From Emydura subglobosa (Eukaryota > Chordata > Testudines > Chelidae): a stretch of DNA of 64,000 bases. The notes under the pieces are model-generated. The model was given only the letters and a program-made list of their open reading frames with translations, did no database searches and was not told the origin of the DNA. Both the position numbers and the translations under genes were made by a program. This document shows, in pieces, positions 11,121-20,905 of the stretch; position 1 is the stretch's first letter; every line of letters begins with the position of its first letter. Where the stretch lies: positions 55,322,838 to 55,386,837 of the forward strand of contig ML679958.1 in NCBI GenBank assembly GCA_007922225.1, in the 5' to 3' direction.

Positions 11121-11261
11121 TCCCCTATACCATGCTGCTCCACCCCTTTCTCATCCCAAAATACAACAATTCGATCTGGGAGGTGGCATGGCTTCAGGCA
11201 CAGAACCCATCTGCAATACACTTATATAGGGGAATCCTCTGCTAGACATTTGCAGCCAGAG

Positions 11262-11535
11262 ATTATGTCTACACTTGCCACCAAATTTGACAGCAGTCAA
11301 TAGGAGATACACAAGCTACAAAGAGTAGCTTGCGTATCTCCTATCTACTTCCTAACTTCTACTTACTGCAGCATCTTCAGTTCACTGCGCCAACGGGAAA
11401 TGGGCTTCCATCGATGCAGTGTTATTCAAGCTGGTGGAGGTGGATTAATAGCGTTGATTTCCAGGTTGATTGAGCAGGTCACCACTTCTGCTCAATCGAT
11501 CTGGATAAATCAATCTGACAGTGGTGAATTTGCCA
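11262..11535. mobile_element. probable MITE with internal hairpins ('GTCTACAC' type)
   Basis: It begins with TTATGTCTACACTTGCC at about 11262, the terminus typical of a large group of sauropsid non-autonomous DNA transposons. It contains a near-perfect 20-bp hairpin (11300-11344) and a second imperfect inverted repeat around 11468-11505 ('ggttgattgagca ... tgctcaatcgatc'). I could not place a matching 3' terminus with confidence. Confidence 0.5.
11300..11344. repeat. 20-bp inverted repeat, 5-nt loop
   Basis: ATAGGAGATACACAAGCTAC (11300-11319), loop aaaga, then GTAGCTTGCGTATCTCCTAT (11325-11344). 19 of 20 positions pair. It sits inside the MITE-like element and is probably part of its structure. 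Confidence 0.75.
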
Positions 11536-11784
11536 CCTTCAGTCTCTCCATAGCCAGAGTATGATCCATTTCCACAACAAGAGTGGCACAAAGGTGCCAT
11601 AATCGTGTAGAGAATCTGGCCCAAAGAGTTTCAAGCATAACAATTTAAATGTTTTTAATAAACGTTTACTATGGCTCTCTCTAGTTTGATTCTTTAAGTG
11701 TCATATAATCTAGCTAAAATAATCTTAAAGAATATTTGATTATGGTTTGTGTTTCATAGCATGAGGTTGAATGCTGCAGGCTTC

Positions 11785-11995
11785 CTCGCAAAAGCAGTTG
11801 AGAACTCTTACATAGTACTTTCCATATCTTGGTCTCATTATCATCCCCATTTTATAGACAAGGAAATAGGCATAGGAAGAAGAAGTGACTTGCCCAAGGT
11901 CACCTGACAAGTAGGTAGCAGATGCAAGAGGAGAACCCCTCTCTTCAGGCATCCAAGCCAGCAGCCTTATTGCCTGAGCTACACTACTTCCCTAT
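11785..11995 (-). mobile_element. MIR / CORE-SINE, second copy
   Basis: It carries 'ttatcatccccattttatagacaaggaaatag', then 'gtgacttgcccaaggtcacctgacaagtaggtagcagatgcaagaggagaaccc', and ends 'gcctgagctacactacttcc', the tRNA-related head in reverse. Same strand as the copy about 800 bp upstream, but diverged from it, so these are independent old insertions. Confidence 0.85.
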
Positions 11996-12004
11996 GTAGG
12001 GCCT

Positions 12005-12441
12005 GCAGCTTCCAGACTATTGAAGATTGGCCGCCATCTACCTCCCGACCCTTGTGACCAGGCTGGCTCTGTGGCACCCTGCCTCACTTTGCCTTCTTTC
12101 TTGGCTCCTTAATAGACTCCACACAGCTTCTCTCTTGCAAACACCCCTCTTTAGGGACTGGATTTACTAGCAAAGTTGCAAAACAAAACTCAAAGTCCCA
12201 AAATAAACTCTATGAAGTTCAACTCAATGCCTTGTTTTTAGCAGCCACATCCAGTCTAATTTCTCCTTGTCTCCCAAACTCTCCTGCAGCCATCTGGTCT
12301 CTGCAACCTGAAGGAACCTTCTAACTCTTTACAGCTATTTACAGGGGAATCACTTGATCCCTGCTCAGGTGTTCCAGTTAGTAACTAGGGTGGGCTGGCC
12401 TCAGGCCTCTCGCCCTTAAAGAGGCAAGCCACTCTCTTACA
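12005..12441 (-). mobile_element. candidate LTR-like element
   Basis: Read on the minus strand it starts TGTAAGAGAGTGGCTTGCC at about 12441 and includes 'ggcaaagtgaggcagggtgccacagagcc' towards the other end. The vocabulary resembles sauropsid LTR elements that I recall. I could not find a clear CA end or a target duplication, so this is only a candidate. Confidence 0.3.
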
Positions 12442-13074
12442 AAGACCATAATTTTAATAAGCAGAGTTTGAAAGAAGCATATCAGCATCAAATTGATGTT
12501 CAGGTTAATACGCAACATACAGAGACAAAGTCAATGGAGTTGTACTGATGTATTCTGAGAGCAAAGTTTGAGTTTGAACATCAGGGTGTTCTCCAGCCCA
12601 TGTAAGTATCTCTTTCTCCAGCCCTTCAGTAAAATCAGGCTTTCCTTGTTATAGGTCCTGATCCAACAAAGCACTTAAGCATGTATTTAAGTGTTTTGCT
12701 GAATCGGGAACCAAATACAAGTAAACCCAGTATGTGAATCCACGTTTAGGCACCTAGATAAGCAACCTGTTCTTCAAACATGCCCAACTTTACATACAAA
12801 TGCTTGAATATTTTGCTCTGTTATAGCCTTAACTTCCTAAATATTGAAATAATAAGGGAGTGTTTTTGTGGTGCACATGGGAGCTTTGCCAGTTTTCCTT
12901 CATCACTCTATTGCATTTAAAATATAATGTATACATCAACCATAGATCGTAACTAGAGTCAGTAATTAGAGGCAATTAAAACTAAACTTTTTTTAAATAG
13001 AAAAAACTGTAAATGAACATTTCTGTGTTTTTTAATATCTGCCGTGGTTCTGATAACATTTCTGAATATTCTAA
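12442..13074. other. no recognisable feature
   Basis: Unique-looking AT-rich DNA. The segment 12655-12715 ('ggtcctgatccaacaaagcacttaagcatg') resembles a common sauropsid repeat. No coding signal. Confidence 0.4.
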
Positions 13075-13346
13075 GGATACGTCTACACAGCCTGGGGCAG
13101 CACACTTCTGAACCCAGAGCATCAGACTCAGGCTCACACGCCTGTGCTGAAAATAGCTCTGTCGGTATTGCAACTTGGACTTAGACTGGAGCTAGGGGTC
13201 TCAAGCCTAGGGAGGAGGATGGGCTTCAGAGCCTGATCTGAAACTTAAAAACACTGTCAACACAGCTATTTTTAAGGCAGTAGCATGAGCCACAGTCCAT
13301 CAATCCAGGCTCGGAGGCTGGCTGACATTGGGAGTGTAGACTACCC
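13075..13346. mobile_element. MITE, 'GGGTACGTCTACAC' family
   Basis: The left end reads GGATACGTCTACACAGCC. The right end reads GGGAGTGTAGACTACCC, whose reverse complement is GGGTAGTCTACACTCCC. The sub-terminal arms also match in reverse ('atcagactcaggctcac' against 'atgagccacagtccatcaatcc'), so the element is a long imperfect palindrome of about 270 bp. It has no coding capacity and would need a transposase from elsewhere. The transposon superfamily is not established from this sequence. Confidence 0.7.
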
Positions 13347-13439
13347 AAATTGACCCAAGCCCCATCTTATCCAAGAATGATGTAGTAAGTGAATCATTTC
13401 AGGAACTAAAACATAATTACCTGAAGTCTCATATTTCAG

Positions 13440-13630
13440 TACTTATATCTTTTATATCTTATATCTTTTATATCTTCAACTTCTGTAAGTAGGAGAGACA
13501 AGCTTTTGAGCTTACAGAGTGTAAAGCTTGTCTTTCTTACCAACAGAAGTTGGTCCAATAAAAGATATTGCCTCACCCATCTTGTCTCTCTAGTACTCTG
13601 GGACCAACACAGCTACAACAATATTGCATA
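13440..13630. repeat. palindromic dispersed repeat (ggaccaacttctgttggtgag family)
   Basis: The left arm holds 'tatatcttcaacttctgtaag...gagagacaagcttttgag'. The right arm holds 'aaagcttgtctttcttaccaacagaagttggtccaataaaagatattgcctcaccc'. The outer right segment is 'ttgtctctctagtactctgggaccaacacagctacaaca'. The arms are inverted copies of each other. The same unit is at 23030-23225 and, truncated, at 9240-9345. A TATATCTTT micro-expansion is seen at 13445-13475. Origin is uncertain: a Penelope-like element terminus is one possibility. Confidence 0.65.
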
Positions 13631-13732
13631 CTTCAGCCCAGTCCTTCTCCAGAATAACAAAACCAAAACTCCACAGGCCAAAGTCCCCTCTAACTACAAT
13701 TGGAAGCTTGTGCACACATGGAAGAGAGGAAG

Positions 13733-15004
13733 GTGATCAGGAACAGTCAACACGGATTCACCAAGGAAAAGTCATGCCTGACCAACCTGATTGCTTTCTA
13801 TGATGAGGTGACTGGCTCTGTGGATGTAGGGAAGGCGGTGGATGTGATATACCTTGACTTTAGCAAAGCTTTTGATACGGTCTCTCACAGTATTCTTATC
13901 AGCAAGTTAAAGAAGTATGGGTTGGATGAATGGACTATAAAATGAATAGAGAACTGGCTAGAGCATAGGGCTCAACGAGTAGTGATCAATGGCTCCACGT
14001 CTAGCTGGCAGCAGGTCACAAGCGGAGTGCCCCAGGGGTCGGTCCTGGGGCCCGTTTTGTTCAACATCTTCATTAATGATCTGGAAGATGGGGTAGATTG
14101 CACCCTCAGCAAGTTTGCAGATGACACTAAGATGGGGGGGAGTGGTAGATATCCTGGAAGGTAGGGATACATAAGGACCTAAACAAACTGGAGTATTAGG
14201 CCAAAAGAAATCTAATGAGGTTCAACAAAGAAAAGTGCAGAATCCTCCACTTAGGACGGAAGAATCCCATGCACAGCTATAGACTGGGGACCAACGAGCT
14301 AGGCAGCAGTTCTCCAGAAAAGGACCTGGGGGTAACAGTGGATAAAAAGCTGGATATGAGTCAGCAGTGTGCCCTGGTTGTCAAGAAGGCTAATAGCATA
14401 TTGGGCTGCATTAGGAAGAGAGCATCTCCAGCAGGTCACGGGAAGTGATTATTCCCCTCTATTCAGCATTGGAGAGGCCGCATTTAGAGTACTGTGTCCA
14501 GTTTTGGGCCCCCCACTACAAAAAGGATGTGGACAAGTTGGAGAGAGTCCAGCGGAGGGCAACAAAAATGATTAGGGGGCAGGAGCACAGGACTTATGAG
14601 GAGAGGCTGAGGGAACTGGGCTTTTTTAGTCTGCAGAAGAGAAGAATGAGGGGGGGATTTGATAGCGGCCTTTAACTACCTGAAAGGGGGTTCCAGGGAG
14701 GATGGGGCTAGGCTGTTCTCGGTGGTGGCAGATGACAGAACAAGGAGCAACGGTCTCAAGTTGCAGTTGGGGAGGTCTAGGTTGGATATTAGGAAAAAAA
14801 TTTTCACTAGGAGGGTGGTAAAGCACTGGAATGGGTTACCTAGGGAGGTGGTGGAATCTCCATCTTTAGAGGTTTTTAAGCTGAGGCTTGACAAAGCCCT
14901 GGCTGGGATGATATAGCTGAGGTTAGTCCTGCTTTGAGCAGGGGGTTGGACTAGATGACCTCCTGAGGTCCCTTCCAACTCTAATATTCTATGATTCTAT
15001 GATC
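13733..15004 (+). mobile_element. CR1 LINE, 3' half, well preserved
   Basis: 5'-truncated CR1 ending in the diagnostic repeat ATTCTATGATTCTATGAT at 14987-15004. The 3' UTR contains 'tttgagcagggggttggactagatgacctcctgaggtcccttccaac'. Divergence from remembered CR1 sequence looks low, so this is one of the younger insertions in the window. CR1 elements typically lack target duplications, and none is evident. Confidence 0.93.
13740..14916 (+). pseudogene. CR1 ORF2 reverse transcriptase, C-terminal half, broken
   Basis: Domains in order: RT fingers/palm with [15 protein letters not shown] at about 13846-13890; the conserved [11 protein letters not shown] box at about 14020-14060; the catalytic F-A-D-D-T-K box at about 14113-14135; and the thumb and C-terminal region ending G-L-P-R-E-V-V near 14835-14865. 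A TGA at 13943-13945 stands where the family has Trp. A run of seven G at about 14136 causes a frameshift, and at least one more frame change follows near 14430. The product would copy its RNA onto nicked target DNA, but this copy cannot encode it. Confidence 0.9.
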
Positions 15005-15202
15005 TCTGGCCCCAGTTCTGACAGGACTTCCACAGGAGTCAGTTGAACTACCTGGAGTGAATAAAGTTAAGGATGTGCTAAATCTTTGCTGATTGAACCG
15101 AAATAATTTGGCTTCGTTATAGTAATGTGAGACAAATAAAAACATGTGTTTCTCTACACTCTCCTTACAGCTAGATAAAAAGGTAGCAATATGAATACCA
15201 GG

Positions 15203-15317
15203 GGAAAATGAGGGTGAAACCACAATCAGGCCCAGGCAATTGAAATCTGGGTGCTAAAATCTTTCCAGAAGGTTCACTGAAACATAGGCACATATTTAGA
15301 ATCTCCCTCCATTTTTA
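15203..15317 (+). repeat. 115-bp dispersed repeat, copy B
   Basis: Gap-free partner of 9662-9776. It lies about 200 bp beyond the CR1 tail. Sequence on either side does not match copy A, so the unit is about 115 bp or a fragment of a larger repeat. Confidence 0.7.
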
Positions 15318-16249
15318 TGTAGAGATGTTTCGTTGCTAAGCTAATAGCACTGTACACAGGAAAGTTCCCCTCTTTTAAGGGGTAATAATCTAGTTCCCAA
15401 ATGAACACATTCTGAGGGAATTTTGCATAGTTGCCAAAGCTCACCATTAGTCCCATTGTATTTTCCCTGCAGTATATCATGTAATGTCATTGTTTCTTTG
15501 TTAACATTGTTATTTTAGGGACCTTTGCAATAATGAAACAGTATTAAACAAGTCCTAAAACAAGTGCTCATATTTTTCTTACCCCGTTGTCAGTATATTC
15601 AGCTACCTCTCTATCTTCCTTTCTTAAATGTGCTCATTATCTTCATGTTAGAACAATACCAGTTCTGTTAATAATTCAGGCAACAATGAGTTCATTCACA
15701 CATGTGTTTGTAAACACTTACACATGAATCCCCTAGGAATTAACTAGCTTTCAGCAATTTAAAAAGAAACAACAACACATTTTGCTACATGGCAGGGGAA
15801 TTATTGTGCAGTTTCTATTTTGTTTTCTTATTGGCTAGCATTACTGAAATTAATGAGCTGAAGAAGTGAAGATATTCTACAGACAGATAAACCAGGTGTA
15901 TTGGTGAAAGCATTATCTCCTAGCAATGATTCGAGCAAAATAAAGAAAAAATGCTGTAACTACAAGAAACAGAGTCCTTTGAGACTCCAACAATATTAAA
16001 AACCAAGTGATTGCAATTTAAATTCTTTCAATTGATTATGATGTCATAACTTCACATGAGGGACTCAGAAAAATAGCAGTTTCCAAAGGCAGGAAATTAT
16101 GGGGTTAATAACCCATTCTTTACAGAAGTGAATTTTGTGTTTGTGAAAGATGCCTGATTGATAACCTTGGGAAATGAAGTCCTCTGTGTACCCACAGAGA
16201 AGATTCATGATGGACAACAGAGGAGCAAAATTACCCTACTTCACTTGGG
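15318..16249. other. no recognisable feature
   Basis: AT-rich unique-looking sequence without coding signal or repeat landmarks that I can name. Confidence 0.4.
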
Positions 16250-16378
16250 CCTCAAGTCGGACCTTGAGGGACTAGATGCAGAGATTATTCAATTCCACAG
16301 CTGGTGTTATGCAGGAGGTCACCCTAGATGATCATTGTCCCTTATGACCTTAAAACCTCTATTTCTGTGAACCTCCAG
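16250..16378 (+). mobile_element. CR1 LINE 3'-end fragment
   Basis: 'gctggtgttatgcaggaggtcaccctagatgatcattgtcccttatgaccttaaaacctctatttctgtga' matches the last part of the CR1 3' UTR ('...gttatacaggaggtcagactagatgatcacaatggtcccttctggcctt...'). A severely 5'-truncated copy, the usual outcome for CR1. Confidence 0.75.
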
Positions 16379-16426
16379 GGGTGAGAAGATAATGTCAGTT
16401 GTGATGAGGATACTGAGCCATTTAGC

Positions 16427-16434
16427 AATTAAAT
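16427..16434. repeat. 8-bp target site duplication, left
   Basis: AATTAAAT immediately before the hAT-type terminus. It is identical to 16751-16758 immediately after the other terminus. Confidence 0.85.
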
Positions 16435-16750
16435 CAGGGGTTCTTTAACTGGGGGTCAGGACCCCTCAAGGGGTCACAAGGTTATCTGTGGGGGGTCACG
16501 AACTGTCAGCCCCTACACATGCTGTGGCTGTGACTGTCAGCCTTGTGCATGGCTGACAGCCAGAGCTGGGTAGCCGGAGAGCAGTGGCTGCTGGCTGGGT
16601 GCTCAAAAGGCAGCGCCACCCCCAGCAACAGCACAGAAACAAGGGTGGCATGGCATGGGGGGGGGGGTAAGCCACTTTTTTGGGGGGGGTCATCACAGCC
16701 TGAAATATTTTCAAAGGGGGTCCTGGGGAAAAAAAGTTTGAGAACCCCTG
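16435..16750. mobile_element. non-autonomous hAT-type transposon (MITE), complete
   Basis: Terminal inverted repeats CAGGGGTTCT and AGAACCCCTG bound a 316-bp element, flanked by a perfect 8-bp duplication AATTAAAT. Sub-terminal regions also pair ('ctgggggtcaggacccc' against 'gggggtcctggggaaaaaaag'). An 8-bp duplication plus this terminus is characteristic of the hAT superfamily. The inside is GC-rich, with G runs of ten at 16659-16668 and eight at 16682-16689, and codes for nothing. Open frames on both strands across it are by-products of base composition. A transposase supplied in trans would have moved it. Confidence 0.92.
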
Positions 16751-16758
16751 AATTAAAT
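16751..16758. repeat. 8-bp target site duplication, right
   Basis: AATTAAAT, identical to the left copy at 16427-16434. Confidence 0.85.
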
Positions 16759-17189
16759 GAAACCTCCAATTCCTTACACATAGGCCACAAGCCAAGATTA
16801 AAATAATCATATAAAATCGGCACTATGCTTTCTTTTATGTTTCACATTAATATTTTGAGGGACACCTACGTTCTTTGTCACCTGACTGTGTTATTGCCCT
16901 GTGGAAGGACTGTAAAATTCTTGAGTTCCTGAAGAAAATGACCCAAAAATTGTGCAGAACTGTAAGAGATGTGAATGGTTACGACTATACATATATATCA
17001 TATGTGAATATCTAACACAGTCTGAGTCATATGCATGTAATAAGTAAATGGAAAGAAGTACTGCAGCAGAATGATGATTACAGTAATGAAAAAAACGGAT
17101 TATGATATTATTTTCATGGTATTATTTATTATTAATTAGTCAGCTCCTGACAAGGGCTGACATCAGTGGCAGTTGCAGCTGTTCAGCAT

Positions 17190-17330
17190 CTGAAACGATT
17201 GGACCCATTATTTATTATTAATTATTTTTATTATTATTACACCAATTGTGTACTTGGTGCTGTACAGATATAACAAGCAAGATCCCTACCTGAAAAAACT
17301 TACACTCTAAGCAGACAGTGTATAGACAAA
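17190..17330 (-). mobile_element. L2/CORE-SINE-type 3' tail
   Basis: The plus strand reads 'attattattacaccaattgtgtacttggtgctgtacagatataacaagcaagatccctacctgaaaaaacttacactctaag'. This is the reverse complement of the 'ttgtaagctctttggggcagggactgtc...tgtacagcacctagcacaatgg' tail that is also present at 18865, 19085 and 61790. Confidence 0.75.
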
Positions 17331-18180
17331 GGAGTGCAGAAAGGATGCAAAATAACAGCAGGGATTAAGTTTGTTGTGAGGTCTCTGGACAAAATCCTGG
17401 CCCCACTTAAAGTCAATGGGAGTTTTGCTATTGACTGCAACTGCATCCTTTATTTGTGTTTTATGGGAAGTTTTGGATGGTGCTATTCTAAATTTTGCTT
17501 ATATTGCAACAGTGAGCTGAGTTAGTGAGATGAACTGTCAAGGGGCCTGGCTAGAGGTACAAGGATTGCCTGAAGAAGTGAACTTTCAGAGGCACCTGAA
17601 GGTGGGCATTTTGACAATGCTAATGGATAATTATTGGATAAACTAAATTAGTATATTAAACCAAATGAAGCATTTTCTGCTCTGTTTTACTCTGTGCAAC
17701 CCCGCTATAGCTGAGGACACTCTGAACCAGCATCTATTTTTTTAAAAAAAGAACATGAATAAGCCATATAGCATAAATCATGATACTTCATTAGTTGCAT
17801 TTAGCATGTAAAAATCTATGGACCAATTTTTCCTTTCATTCACATGTGTTTTAACCCCATGTAAATCCATTGACGTCAATAGTTATTCCTTATTTACCCC
17901 GAAATAAACATGGTAGTGTTCAGGTCCGCATGTATGTGATCTAACCATCAGCTCTTATGATGACCTCTAGGGGAGTTCTTCTTTTGTTGATTAAAATAAT
18001 ATATCATTTAATTCTGCCCCAGTAGTCCATGAAATTGCACAGATATAAATGACAGCCAAAGCCGGTCAATAGCTAGTAAGATATAAAAGGTAAGTTGGCT
18101 TGTCTCTTCAGAAGGGGGACATAGCCATAGTTCCCTATGTGGTGCCTTCCTATGCCATGCTTACTTATGTCTAGGCTATA
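17331..18180. other. no gene; fragments of a common sauropsid repeat
   Basis: 17390-17440 ('atcctggccccacttaaagtcaatgggagttttgc') and 17855-17905 are pieces of the very abundant low-identity repeat with the 'aagtcaatggg' core. The rest looks unique. Confidence 0.45.
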
Positions 18181-18189
18181 TTGAAAAAA

Positions 18190-18640
18190 GATTAGTTCAG
18201 TCAATCAAAGATTTTAATAAGTTTATATGATGCAATGGTGTATAGGTTTATTGACTATGTTTTCACGGCGTGGAATAAGGAGAAAGCTCTCTTGGATAAA
18301 TGTATTGTTATTTTATATGAAATTCATGATGCTATTAAGTTTTTGGTCTCATATACTGTAGAGTGTAGCATTTCAGAGATAAACTATCTTGATGTTTTCA
18401 TTTCCAGGGCAGGTAATAAGTGGAATACAACAATTTTCTGGAAACCCCAGACAGGAATAATCTGCTTTATGCAACCAGTCACCATCCTGAGGCTCTTCAA
18501 AGAGTTTTGCTTTATAGTCAGCTTGAGAACCTACAGGATTTGTAATCATGGCACTGGCAGTATGGTAAAGATGGATTATCTAGCTAATAAATACAGAGAG
18601 TGGGAATAGAAAGAGGATTATATCATGGAAGGGAATGGAG
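18190..18640 (+). pseudogene. Penelope-like element reverse transcriptase fragment
   Basis: The frame from 18235 to 18609 (124 codons) reads Y-R-F-I-D-Y-V-F at its start, where Penelope-like RTs have R-F-I-D-D-I/V-F. About 50 residues on comes I-N-Y-L-D-V-F-I (family I-x-F-L-D), then T-T-I-F-W-K-P-Q-T (family T-S-L-Y-R-K-P-T), then R-T-Y-R-I-C (family R-x-x-R-I-C), then L-A-N-K-Y-R-E-W. The order and spacing fit the palm-to-thumb region of Penelope-like RTs. These are related to telomerase and are distinct from LINE RTs. The second catalytic Asp has become Tyr (18256-18258), so the enzyme would be inactive. No GIY-YIG endonuclease part is visible downstream; an L2-type tail lies there instead. 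Confidence 0.78.
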
Positions 18641-18864
18641 AGAGCATTAAGGGGAAAACAGTGGAGAACTGCTATAGATAAGAATAAGGAGTTTTCTACT
18701 TTTTCACACTAGTGCATGACCCTGAATGCTATTCCTCTATCATCCTCCAAATGCATCCTTAAGATCACTTTCTTCCATAATGCCTACAGGAATGGTTACA
18801 CAGATGGTATGTGGAGATTGCAGTTTTTCATGCTCAGCAATTTTGTCTAATTGTTACCTTGTTC

Positions 18865-19015
18865 TCCTCCTGTCTGTTTGTTATAGCTTGCTGTCTCTTC
18901 TTTTATATTTGGACTGTAAGCTCTTTGCAACAGGTACTGTCCTTGTGTTCCGTTTGTACAGGACCCTGGTCTACGACTGGAGTCCCAGCTACTACTGCAA
19001 TACAAATAATAAAAA
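18865..19015 (+). mobile_element. L2/CORE-SINE-type 3' tail, copy 1 of a same-strand pair
   Basis: 'ggactgtaagctctttgcaacaggtactgtccttgtgttccgtttgtacaggaccctggtctacgactggagtcccagctactactgcaatacaaataataa' is the sauropsid form of this 3' tail, ending in an AATAATAA tract. The frames at 18726-19061 cross it and are not genes. Confidence 0.78.
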
Positions 19016-19084
19016 AGAAGAAATCACCCATTTAAGAACGGTTATGCAAAAGGAGAGTTGATATGTATTTTTATTATTGTATGT

Positions 19085-19225
19085 TTTTATCCATCTTCCC
19101 ACTTTTTATCTGTTGCTTGTCTTCATAGATTGCAAGCTCTTTGGAGCAAGAGCTACATCCTTTTACATGAGTGTACAGCACCTGGCACATTTGGAGCACA
19201 ACAGTGATATAATAAATAAATGTCT
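19085..19225 (+). mobile_element. L2/CORE-SINE-type 3' tail, copy 2
   Basis: 'agattgcaagctctttggagcaagagctacatcc...gtgtacagcacctggcacatttggagcacaacagtgatataataaataaatg' has the same architecture as copy 1 but is more like the MIR/L2 'cacctggcacat...aataaat' form. The two are too different to be a recent duplication. Confidence 0.78.
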
Positions 19226-19401
19226 ATGTTTATTTTTCAGATTCATAATAGCATCAGCAAATTTTTCACATTTCCAATTCTATCAAAAAATTATCCAGAA
19301 ACAGTGGCATGTCATTACTGCAAAACAAATGACTGTGGGATGCCTTCCTTCTTCTTCTGATATTTAAAAAATATATATAACACCAACTTCTGAAATATAG
19401 G

Positions 19402-19407
19402 ATTCTA
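19402..19407. repeat. 6-bp target site duplication, left
   Basis: ATTCTA directly before the TG of the LTR. It is repeated at 19828-19833 directly after the terminal CA. Confidence 0.75.
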
Positions 19408-19827
19408 TGTGGGAGTGTATCATCTATACACTGACCTGATGGCTACTTAAGTGGAAATTTACAGCAGGCCTGGTGGTGGACACCAGGTCAAGTGAGGCTG
19501 CATACAGGGAAGCTGGAAGATAGCCACTTTCACTCAGGCGCCTCACTGGCGGCGAGTTCCGCGGACTTGGCCGCCATCCACTAGATAGTAGAAAGTATTC
19601 AAGGTCGTAAACAAGAGACTTAGGTAAGCTAAGAAGCTACCAATAATATGTAAGTTGTTCCCGTGCTAAGCATGTGAAATTATATTACAGCCAATCAGCT
19701 ATTGCGTGATTATTGTAAGCAAAGGTGATAAAAAGGTATATAAGCTGAAGAATAAAATGGAATAAACGATTCTGCTTGCAATCATATTGGTTGTTGTGCT
19801 TTATCCGGCCCGCATTGGAACCCGACA
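19408..19827 (+). mobile_element. solo LTR of an endogenous retrovirus-like element
   Basis: The 420-bp unit begins TGTGGGAGTG, ends CCCGACA (TG...CA) and is flanked by the 6-bp duplication ATTCTA. Inside, in order: a CCAAT box in AGCCAATCAGC (19689-19699), a TATA box TATATAAG (19737-19744), and two AATAAA signals at 19751 and 19761. That is the promoter and polyadenylation layout of an LTR on the plus strand. There is no internal viral region next to it, so it is most simply a solo LTR left by recombination between the two LTRs of a former provirus. The retroviral class is not determined, since no primer-binding site remains. A GC-rich patch with CpGs at 19535-19575 is notable. Confidence 0.85.
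19737..19744 (+). promoter_or_regulatory. TATA box of the solo LTR
   Basis: TATATAAG, about 45 bp downstream of a CCAAT box and upstream of two AATAAA signals, all inside the LTR. Whether the promoter still works cannot be judged from sequence. Confidence 0.65.
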
Positions 19828-19833
19828 ATTCTA

Positions 19834-20639
19834 CTCACCCAAACTTTTATAAATCCAAACTAATGCCAACAAAATCATTATGGAATGACCCTGGCATAAC
19901 TGACAGCAGAGTTAGATCTCTGACCTTCACATGAGTTACACGTTAATTGGTCTCATTTCTTCTCTCATTTCCTTTGATGTAAATCTGGAGTGACTTCAGC
20001 GTAAATGAGCTCAAGACTTTGCCCTTTGTGATCAAAGCCTATATAATATAATTGATTTTTAAGCAGAAATTCGTGTTGAATGCACAGTAGAAGTGGGTCC
20101 TGAGGAGGGATTTTAAATGAGAAGATAGTGATGGCTGAATGGATAGTTCAGAGGTAGCATTTCATACCTTGGAGAATTCCATGTTAGAAATTCAATGGAC
20201 CAGAACAAGCACTGCTCTGCATCTATGAAGGAAGTTGTAGGAAGTAGCAAGACAGGGATTCCAGACACACTGTAGGAGAAGTTATGAAGGTATAAACAAA
20301 AACTTGACGTGAAGAGAGAACAAAAAGAACTGACTTTAGAAGACAGCACTTAGGACTTGATCCAGCATAGTGCAATTCCCACTGACTTGACTGAAGGATT
20401 GAAGTCCCCCAGCATTTAAAATCTTACTCAATAAGTCAGTGATGCAGTACTTTTAGAATGATCTTCTTCCAAGATTGAATTACTGAATTATTTCAAGTGA
20501 TTTAATTGACTAAGGCAGGCCTCTACCTCTCAGAAACAAGAGCAAACTTTTCTTGCCCTAGATACTTTCCTAGACACTTTCCACCTCTATCTTTCACAGG
20601 TGGATAACAGACTAGAATGTTGTAGTCCCCTAGAAATGG
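19834..20639. other. no gene; one fragment of a common repeat
   Basis: 19965-20030 ('gatgtaaatctggagtgacttcagcgtaaatgagctcaag') belongs to the abundant sauropsid 'gtaaatctggagtaactc' repeat, and 20345-20410 may be another piece. Otherwise the sequence looks unique. Confidence 0.45.
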
Positions 20640-20905
20640 TTTCTGACAACCTGCCTGCAGGAAGGCCCTTGAACATCCACTTCTGATACTCTGTATCAAA
20701 AATGTGTTTCTCACCATCTGTTCTGAATTTATCACTCATTAGTTTACATTAAGGGAAAAGGTAAGCTAGAGTGACATTATATATGCAATTGAAGATTGTA
20801 TAAGCCGCAATAAATTCCCTCTTAACCATCAGATTCGTGCCTAGAAGGATTCCAATCTTTCACCTGCTCGGGGTTTCACCTTTTAGTCCCAGGATCAGCT
20901 ATATT
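20640..20905. repeat. possible old interspersed repeat
   Basis: 'aatgtgtttctcaccatctgttctgaatttatcactcattagtttacatt' followed by 'ataaattccctcttaaccatc...tcgtgcctagaaggattccaatc' resembles, from memory, a common amniote interspersed repeat. Divergence is high and the family is unknown to me. Confidence 0.3.

Noticed and set aside
16496..16823. Overlapping frames on both strands across 16.5-16.8 kb
   Set aside because: They fall inside a non-coding hAT MITE with homopolymer runs.
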